From assembly GCA_030631415.1 (NCBI GenBank), contig DAOVLE010000223.1:1-8570 (forward strand): a DNA stretch of 8,570 nucleotides, given 5' to 3'. Both the position numbers and the translations under genes were made by a program. Under the pieces are notes generated by a model. That model did no database searches, was not told the DNA's origin, and saw nothing but the letters and a program-made list of their open reading frames with translations. The stretch is from JAAEQG01 sp023133475 (GTDB lineage: Bacteria > Planctomycetota > Phycisphaerae > UBA1845). Positions 1 to 6,600 of this stretch are shown here, piece by piece; position 1 is the first letter of the stretch; each line of letters starts with the position of its first letter.

Positions 1-2
1 GG

Positions 3-128
3 ACGGTGTGGCACGATGGCCAGAACCGTACCGACGCCGTTCGGGAAGTGTTGCCGCCATTCCGTGATCGACCCGACATCAGGATCGGTGTGGTTGACCT
101 TTCAGAACTCAGGAGGAAACGAACATGA
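3..128 (+). CDS. C-terminal fragment of an unidentified upstream gene
   Basis: This frame is open from the first complete codon at base 3 to a TGA at 126-128 and encodes the last 41 residues of a protein whose start lies outside the window. The fragment is charged and protein-like, ending in 'RPDIRIGVVDLSELRRKRT', and uses mostly G or C at third codon positions. The stop overlaps a downstream ATG (ATGA, 125-128) that is preceded by AGGAGG at 111-116, an arrangement typical of translationally coupled genes, and this favours the frame as real. I do not recognise the family and assign no function. A competing frame (1-189) is also open but encodes a less protein-like sequence. Confidence 0.45.
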   Translation, partial: TVWHDGQNRTDAVREVLPPFRDRPDIRIGVVDLSELRRKRT

Positions 129-172
129 TACCGCCACGCAGTGCTTCAACGCCCATGTTGCAGCTCCTTTAA
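125..172 (+). CDS. Possible 15-codon small ORF coupled to the upstream gene
   Basis: An ATG at 125-127 overlaps the stop of the upstream frame. It follows AGGAGG (111-116) with an 8-nt spacer, so initiation signals are good, but the frame ends at TAA 170-172 after only 15 residues. It may be a short regulatory peptide, the remnant of a decayed operon gene, or chance. No homology can be judged at this length. Confidence 0.2.
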   Translation: MIPPRSASTPMLQLL

Positions 173-351
173 TCAATGATTCACATTGAAAGCGAGGCCT
201 CACAAACTCACGGCAAGACAACGTAGGCACTTGGCGCGCAGGGCGCAATCCTAACAAAACCCGAATATGTGAAAAACTGGGAAAAAAGCACTCAGGAGCG
301 ATAGATTAGATGCGATTGCCCTGCCTACCCTATCGCCTTCCGAAAAATTGC
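173..351. other. Intergenic region without a supported gene
   Basis: This stretch carries several A-rich runs (for example near 255-287) and no open frame with a credible start. I see no stem followed by a T-run, so no rho-independent terminator for the upstream gene is apparent. The only clear structure is the inverted repeat at 298-336. Confidence 0.6.
298..336. repeat. Inverted repeat upstream of the -35 element
   Basis: GCGATAG at 298-304 is matched by its reverse complement CTATCGC at 330-336, with 25 nt between the arms. The right arm ends 15 bp before the -35 hexamer. It could be a regulator site or a weak hairpin. There is no following T-run, so it does not look like an intrinsic terminator. 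Seven-base arms can arise by chance. Confidence 0.3.
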
Positions 352-380
352 TTGACGTTTGCATGACGTTTTGCTAAATT
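352..380 (+). promoter_or_regulatory. Sigma70-type promoter of the giant gene
   Basis: TTGACG (352-357) matches the -35 consensus in five of six positions. After a 17-bp spacer comes TAAATT (375-380), a fair -10 hexamer, directly preceded by TGC (372-374), the extended -10 signature. Spacing and orientation fit transcription toward the gene starting at 598. The predicted start of transcription is near 387, giving a leader of about 210 nt. No mapping data are available. Confidence 0.65.
353..374 (+). repeat. Direct repeat TGACGTTT overlapping the promoter spacer
   Basis: TGACGTTTGC at 353-362 is followed by TGACGTTTTGC at 364-374. The copies are offset by 11 bp, about one helical turn, and cover part of the -35 hexamer and most of the spacer. 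Same-face tandem sites in this position could bind an activator or repressor. No protein is identified. Confidence 0.35.
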
Positions 381-386
381 GCTCTT

Positions 387-597
387 GATCCGGTATGTCG
401 AGGCGGGTTTTGGAGGGAATTCCCACCAATTCGAACTCGTCCCGGCCAATCTTACTGCATGTCGAAACTGGGTCTACGGGGAGTTGAGCCAGAGAGAGTG
501 GTGACGCAGGACAGGTTCTTATCCTGTGCGGTGGGGTTATTTGCCCTGGGTCAAGTGGTTGATTTCATTTCGCGATCCTAATGGAGGAGGGTGTGGT
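387..597 (+). promoter_or_regulatory. Long 5' leader of the giant gene
   Basis: If the promoter at 352-380 is used, the mRNA has an unusually long leader. It contains a perfect 10-bp palindrome, GGGAATTCCC, at 415-424. A possible stem pairs 505-511 with 522-528 around a 10-nt loop and includes one G-U pair. I could not match it to a known riboswitch class. Two short ORFs, 395-487 (30 codons) and 459-581 (40 codons), lie in it, but neither has a Shine-Dalgarno. Confidence 0.4.
583..590 (+). promoter_or_regulatory. Strong ribosome binding site fixing the start at 598
   Basis: GGAGGAGG lies 7 nt upstream of the ATG at 598. No other in-frame start nearby has comparable spacing, and the following residues form a signal peptide, so this site decides the start codon. 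Confidence 0.85.
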
Positions 598-672
598 ATG
601 TCATGTCACAAAGCAACTCTAGGCGTATTTGTCTTGTTGGCAACCCTGCTTGCACCGAGCGCGACGCCCGCC
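598..672 (+). other. Sec signal peptide
   Basis: Residues 1-25 have one basic residue (K5), a hydrophobic core (LGVFVLLATLLA, 8-19) and a polar end 'PSATPA'. Cleavage is likely after A25, before Q26. The short n-region and small residues before the cut fit Sec/SPase I export. C3 lies before the hydrophobic core, so this is not a lipobox. Confidence 0.85.
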
Positions 673-3600
673 CAGAGTGTGGGCAGCCCGAGACCGGTGT
701 GCCGGGAATTCCCTAGCCCCGGCAAGATTGCGGTTGCTTCAGACCGCAGTGACGTCAGTGTCGGCTCAGACGCCTGCCGTGGTGGCGTAATGATCGCCGA
801 CAGGGTAGGCGGAGGCCGGGCGCTCATGTCCAATATCGAGCTGTCCCAAGTGGGCTTCGCCCTGTTCGGCCCCGAGAACCGGCGATACAAGTTCGTGGTG
901 GACTACCGGATAACCAACACCAGTCCCGATCAAGCGATCACCGACCTGTGGTTTAAGATCACGGAGCTGCGCTCGACGTACACGCTGGGTTTGGACCTCG
1001 ATAGCTCGGCGGACTGGTACAATGGGCTCGAGACATATATGAACGCCACGGGGCAATCGTTCGAGGATGATATCGAGTGGGTGATTGGATGGTGGACCCA
1101 GCCGGACTGGTGCGACCGGTGTGCCATTCCCGAGAATCACTGCACTTGTTCACCTCCCCCCGAGATTGATGTCAGGCTTACCGACGGCCCGACCCCCGCG
1201 TTTCCCGCGATCCTGTGCCCAGGTGAGTACATGGAGTTTCAACTGACCTACGTGGGTACGCCGCAACTGGACGACGCGTACTTCGCCCTCGATTTTGAGG
1301 GCATCTGGCGGGATTGGTGCATCAAGATCGAGAATGTGGAAAGCGATTACGTCAGCTTCGACAAGGCGAAGGTGTATTTCCTGGACGGCATTGAACTGGA
1401 CCACACCTTCACCGCCACTGTGGACTGGGCGGGGCATACGCCGGGCGTGGTCAAGTTCATTACGCCGAAAGGGGAATTTGAGGGAACCGGCAGCGGGAGC
1501 GTTTGGCAATATACGTTTGATATGGGCTCCGATTTCGGCGAGAACGGATTGCTGACGGTAGTCGCCGAAACCGCGAGCGATCCTCCGGTCAGATCGGGTC
1601 CCCGTGTGGCCAATCTCAAGGTGATCCCCCTGCCCCCGGGCCTGCCCACCGAAGAGTGGAGCATTCCGGCATCCAACCAGTTGAAGTATGTGCAGGCATC
1701 GCAGGAGGTCACCCTGCCCATGGAGGGCGTCGGCGCCGGGGCAATCCCTGATTGGATGCCGGTGTTCGGCAGCGAACCCTATGAAGTAACGATCGGATTT
1801 AAGCTTAGCCCGGAGGTCCTGGGCGACGGGACCGCGACTGCGGGAGCGGGCACGCTGGGCACGGGCGGTTCCGCGGCGAGCAAGTTTGGCGGCGGGGATT
1901 GGAATTTCAACGTGGGCGGCAAAGCCACCTGGAAGTACGACGGAACCGAGTGGAAGCCGGGAGGATCGTTGGAAGCGGGGCTCAGCGCCTCCAAAAACCT
2001 TCCTCCCACGCCCAAGTACTATGTCGTATGGGTGTGGGTCATACCGATTCCCGTGTATTGGCAGGGGAAGGTCGGGGCGGAATTGTTGGCTTCGATCGCC
2101 GTGACAGGCTGGAATGAAGACCCCTTCCTCCCCGATCTAGAAGGGACATATACGGTCAAGCCCAAAGCCGGCGTGCGGGCTGGCGTGGGTGTGGCGGACG
2201 TGGCTGCGTTCGAGGGGAATCTCGCCGGTTACGCGCCCCTGGTTCTTCAATATCCCGCCGAGCCAACGCTCAAGAGCGTGTCGATCGGCTTCTCCGGTTC
2301 GCTGAAGCTGGTCGTCTGGGTGTACACGCGCGAATGGCCCATCCTCGATTACAAGTGGGACCTCTACACCGGGGGGACTGATCCTCTCGCCGGCTCGCTG
2401 CTGCGCGGTGGTATCGGCGGGTCGGAGTTCACCCTGCTGCCGCGGGACCATCTCGTACCGGGCTACGCCAAGTTCTACCCCCAGGGCCTGCCGAGTTCGG
2501 TGGGAAGAGGCAGCCCCCGCTCGGTTGAATCCGTCCTGCAAAGCGACATCTTCCCTTATCCGAGCCCTTCTCTGGTTGCGATCGGGAACGAGGGACGGCT
2601 CGTCTGGGTGTACGACGATCCGGAGCGCAGCACGGTCAACGGGACCGAGCTGATGTTCTCGGCATCAACGAACGGTCTCTGGTCGCCGCCCGTGGTGGTT
2701 GCCGACGACGGGACCGCCGACTTTTCCCCATCGCTTACAGCCTTGCCGAACGGTGATCTGTTGGCGGCGTGGGAGAACGTTGATTCAGCCCTGCCCGAAG
2801 ATAGCGACCTGGAGACGATGGCAGCCCACATGGACGTGGCCGCCGCTCGTTTCGATGAAGCCGCCCAAACGTGGTCCAGCCAGATCAACCTGACCAGCAA
2901 CGGATATCTGGACCGCAGCCCTCAAGTATCAGCGGCTGCCAACGGTCAGGCTTTGTTGACCTGGGTGAGCAACGCAGCCAACAATCCGATCGGATCCGCG
3001 ACGGAAGTCAATACGGTTCATTATTGTTTGTGGAACGGTTCGTCGTGGTCAGCCCCGGGGGTAGTAGCCGCTGGTGTTGCGTCCATCGTCAAGTCTGCGA
3101 TGGCCTTTGACGGGTCCAATGCCTTGTATCTTTACTCCGCTGATATGGACGGCGATCTCGAAACCACGGGTGACATGGAACTGTACGCCATCGCGTTCGA
3201 TGGTGCCACATGGTCGGCACCACAACGTCTGACCAACGAGCCCGACATCCTCGATGACAATCCGCAGGTGGTGGCCACCGGCCCGGGTCAGTTCCTGTTC
3301 GCCTGGTTCCGGGGTGGAGAGATCGTCACCGCCGGCAGCCTGGACCTGACCGACCTGGTGGTGGCTGCCAGTCCGGGGCTCAACGGTGGTGCGATGGACT
3401 TCCGCCTGACACGGGGCGATTCCGGACAGGTGGTATTGGTATGGCAAATGACCTCGCAGGAGGCGGTGGACATCTGGCAGGCGCTGTACGATGCAGGCCT
3501 GAATGTCTGGAGCAAGCCCGTTCAGCTTACGTTCGACGACACCATGGAACGGTTCATGAGCCCCGCCTACCTGGCAAGCGGGGACCTGCTGATCGCCTAC

Positions 3601-6600
3601 GGCAAGCAACAGGTTTCGTATACGACTCGCACCTTGGAGATCGGTGGCGAGGAGTTTGTGGTGGATGATGTGCCCGTGCCCGGGGCGAGCGATTTGTGTG
3701 TGTTGCGGCATACGGCAGGTATTGACCTGGCGGTGACGGCTGACAATGTGACTATCACCCCCGGGAACCCGGTTGGCGGTGAAACGGTTGCGATCACCGC
3801 AACCGTTCGCAGTGTTGGAGATTCTCCCACCGTCAACGTGGAGGTGGGGTTTTACGACGGCGATCCCGGCGCCGGTGGCACGCTGCTCGGTTCGATTCAG
3901 ACGATCGCCGGTCCCTTGGTGGGTGGGGATGAGGCTGAGGCCGGTGTCGAGTGGGAGGTTCCCGCCTCGACTGATCCCCGCGACATCTACGTGGTGGTTG
4001 ATCCGAACCAGGTGCAAAATGACGGCGATAGGACCAATAACACCGCGGTGGCGGCGGTGATGAGACCAGACATTGCGATTGAAGAGATCGTGGTGGAAAA
4101 GCCCAAGCCGTTCGATCGGCTGCTCACGCTGCGCGTGGTCAATCTTTCGGGCGTGGAGGTGTCCAACTTCGATGTGGTTCTGCGGCGTGATGCGGTGGAC
4201 GGTGAGGTTTTGGCGACGCTACCGGTGGCAGGGCCTATCGCCGCCGGTGGGCACGAGGACGTTTCGTGGCTATGGGAGGCTGCCGCGCCGTTTGCGGGCG
4301 GGTCGGTGGAGGTCTTTGCCGTCGCCGATGAGGCCGACGCCGTCACCGAGTTCGACGAGGACAACAACGGGCGGTCCGTGATCCTTGCCAATGAAGACCC
4401 GGTGTTCGATTGCAACCTCAACGGGCACGACGACGCCTCCGACATCCTCAACGGCACCAGCCGGGACTGCAACAGCAACGGGATTCCCGACGAGTGTGAC
4501 ATCGCCGACGGCATCAGCCCGGATTGCAACACCAACGGGATTCCCGATGAGTGCGACATCGCCGCCGGCACGAGTGAGGACATCAACACCGATGGAATCC
4601 CTGACGAATGCACGGGGGCGTGCTGCAATCCGGATGACGGGAGTTGCACCGAAACATCGCTCGGCGAGTGTCTCGCCGCGGGGGGCATGTTCCAGGGTGT
4701 TGGCACGGAGTGTGCTACGACCACTTGCCCGTTCGGACGGTATAGCAACGAGATTGATCCGGCCGAACTCCTCTGGGCCCCTGGGGCTGGGCTGGCGGTC
4801 GCCGATGATATGAGACTTGCCGGCAGCGGAGCGCGCGAACTGGTCTATTACGACCTGATGGTCAACGGCGGCGGAGGTGGCTCATTTGACGTCACTGCGG
4901 AGCTTTGGACCGATTGTCCGGGCTGGGGAGGCACGCTGATTCCGGGCACGACAACCACGTGGGTCAACGTTCCAGATGCGCAAGTCGTGCTTCTGACCCA
5001 CGAGCCGGATCAGGTGACCATTCCGACTACGGTGTGGATGGTTGTGACGTTTTCGACAGATCAAGCGGGGTGGATCCGCGCCGATGAGGCGGAGACCGGT
5101 TTCACCGACGACATCTTTGGGCACAGCGGCCCACCCTGGGTGTGCAACTACTGGTTTGGGGAGGGCTCCCACGCGGGGTTCTGGGCCAATCTCCGGTGCA
5201 TCGCTCCGGACTGCAATGAGAACGGAATTTCGGACTCGTCCGACATCGCCCTGGGCAACAGCCAGGATTGCAACCTCAACAGCATTCCCGACGAGTGCGA
5301 CATCGCAGCCGGAACGAGTGAAGACACCGACGGCGACGGAGTCCCCGATGAGTGTGCGGCACTCGGGGCGTGCTGCAACTCAGACGACGGGAGTTGCGTC
5401 GAACTCCCACTGGACGATTGCCTGGCGAGCGGGGGCATGTTCCAGGGCGTGGGCACGGAGTGTGCCACGATCACCTGCCCATTCGGACGGTACAGCAACG
5501 AGGTTGATCCGGTTGAAACCCTCTGGTCCCCTGGGGCCGGGCGGGCGCTGGCTGATGATATCACCCTTGCCGGAACCGGCGCCCGCGAACTGGTCTATTA
5601 CGACCTCATGGTCAACGGCGGCGGTGGGGGTTCATTCAACGTCACCGCAGAACTCTGGACCAATTGCCCGGGCTGGGGGGGCACGCTGATTCCGGGCACG
5701 ACAGCCACGTGGTCCAACGTCCCCGATATGCAACTCGTGACCCTGAACTACGAGCCGGATCGGGTAGTCATTCCGAGTGTGGTCTGGATGGTGGTGACGT
5801 TTTCGACGGATCAAGCGGGGTGGATCCGCGCCGGTGAGGCAGAGACCGGACTCACCTACGACCGCTTTGGCCAAAACGACCCGCCCTGGGTGTGCAACTA
5901 CTCGTTCGGCGGGGACCCATACGCCGGGTTCTGGGCCAATCTCCGATGCCTTGCCCCGGACTGTAACGACAACAGCGTCTCAGACTCGTTCGACATCACC
6001 GCCGGCACCAGCGAGGACTGCCAGCCGAACGGGATTCCCGACGAGTGCGACATAGCCGACGGTGCCAGCTCGGACGTCAACGGCAACGACGTTCCGGACG
6101 ACTGCGAGCCCGATTGCAACGGTAACAGCATCCCCGACAGTTACGACATCGCTATGGGCACCAGTGTCGATTGCAACAGCAACAGCATCCCCGACGAGTG
6201 CGACATCGCCGCAGGGACGAGTGAGGACTACGACCTCAACGACGTTCCGGACGAGTGCGATCCCGACTGCAACGGCAACGGCGTCCCGGACGCCTGTGAC
6301 ATAGATTGCAATGTGGGTTACTGCATCGGCCATCCGTTGGGTTGCGGCGGCAGCACGGATTGCCAGCCCAACGGCATCCCCGACGAGTGCGACATCACCG
6401 CCGGCTCCAGCGGAGACTGTCAACCGAATGGGATTCCTGACGAGTGCGATATCGCTGCTGGAGGGAACTTCATAATCATCGACCTAGGCCATCTCGGCCT
6501 CGGCTGGAGTTGGGGATATGGCGTCAACGAGAGCCGCCAAGCCACCGGCTATTCGCACTGGATCGGGGAAGCCGGTAACGCCTTTCGCGCCTTCAGATGG

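Larger units (their letters stand above)
4615..6114 (+). repeat. Tandem 750-bp (250-codon) duplication
   Basis: The segment 4615-5364 (module copy 1 plus repeat chain 2) is followed directly by 5365-6114 (module copy 2 plus repeat chain 3). Corresponding features keep a constant 750-bp offset: for example the CPGWGG codons at 4915 recur at 5665, and the header units start at 5209 and 5959. Some stretches remain nearly identical at DNA level. This is an in-frame tandem duplication within the gene. Confidence 0.85.

Noticed and set aside
109..156. Minus-strand 15-codon ORF with AAAGGAG 7 nt upstream of its ATG
   Set aside because: It overlaps the coupled plus-strand signals, ends after 15 residues, and no continuation in another frame looks coding.
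1..189. Alternative plus-strand open frame at the window start
   Set aside because: It is open to a TGA at 187-189, but its composition is less protein-like than the frame ending at 128, which also has the ATGA coupling signal.
425..447. tRNA T-loop-like 'TTCGAAC' in the leader
   Set aside because: No acceptor, D or anticodon stems can be formed around it.
657..672. Lipoprotein signal
   Set aside because: No cysteine follows the hydrophobic core at the cleavage region; the only early Cys is residue 3.
3049..4017. 322-codon minus-strand ORF
   Set aside because: It is antisense to the propeller and first CARDB domain, whose sense-strand sequence has clear family motifs. High GC content makes such antisense frames common.
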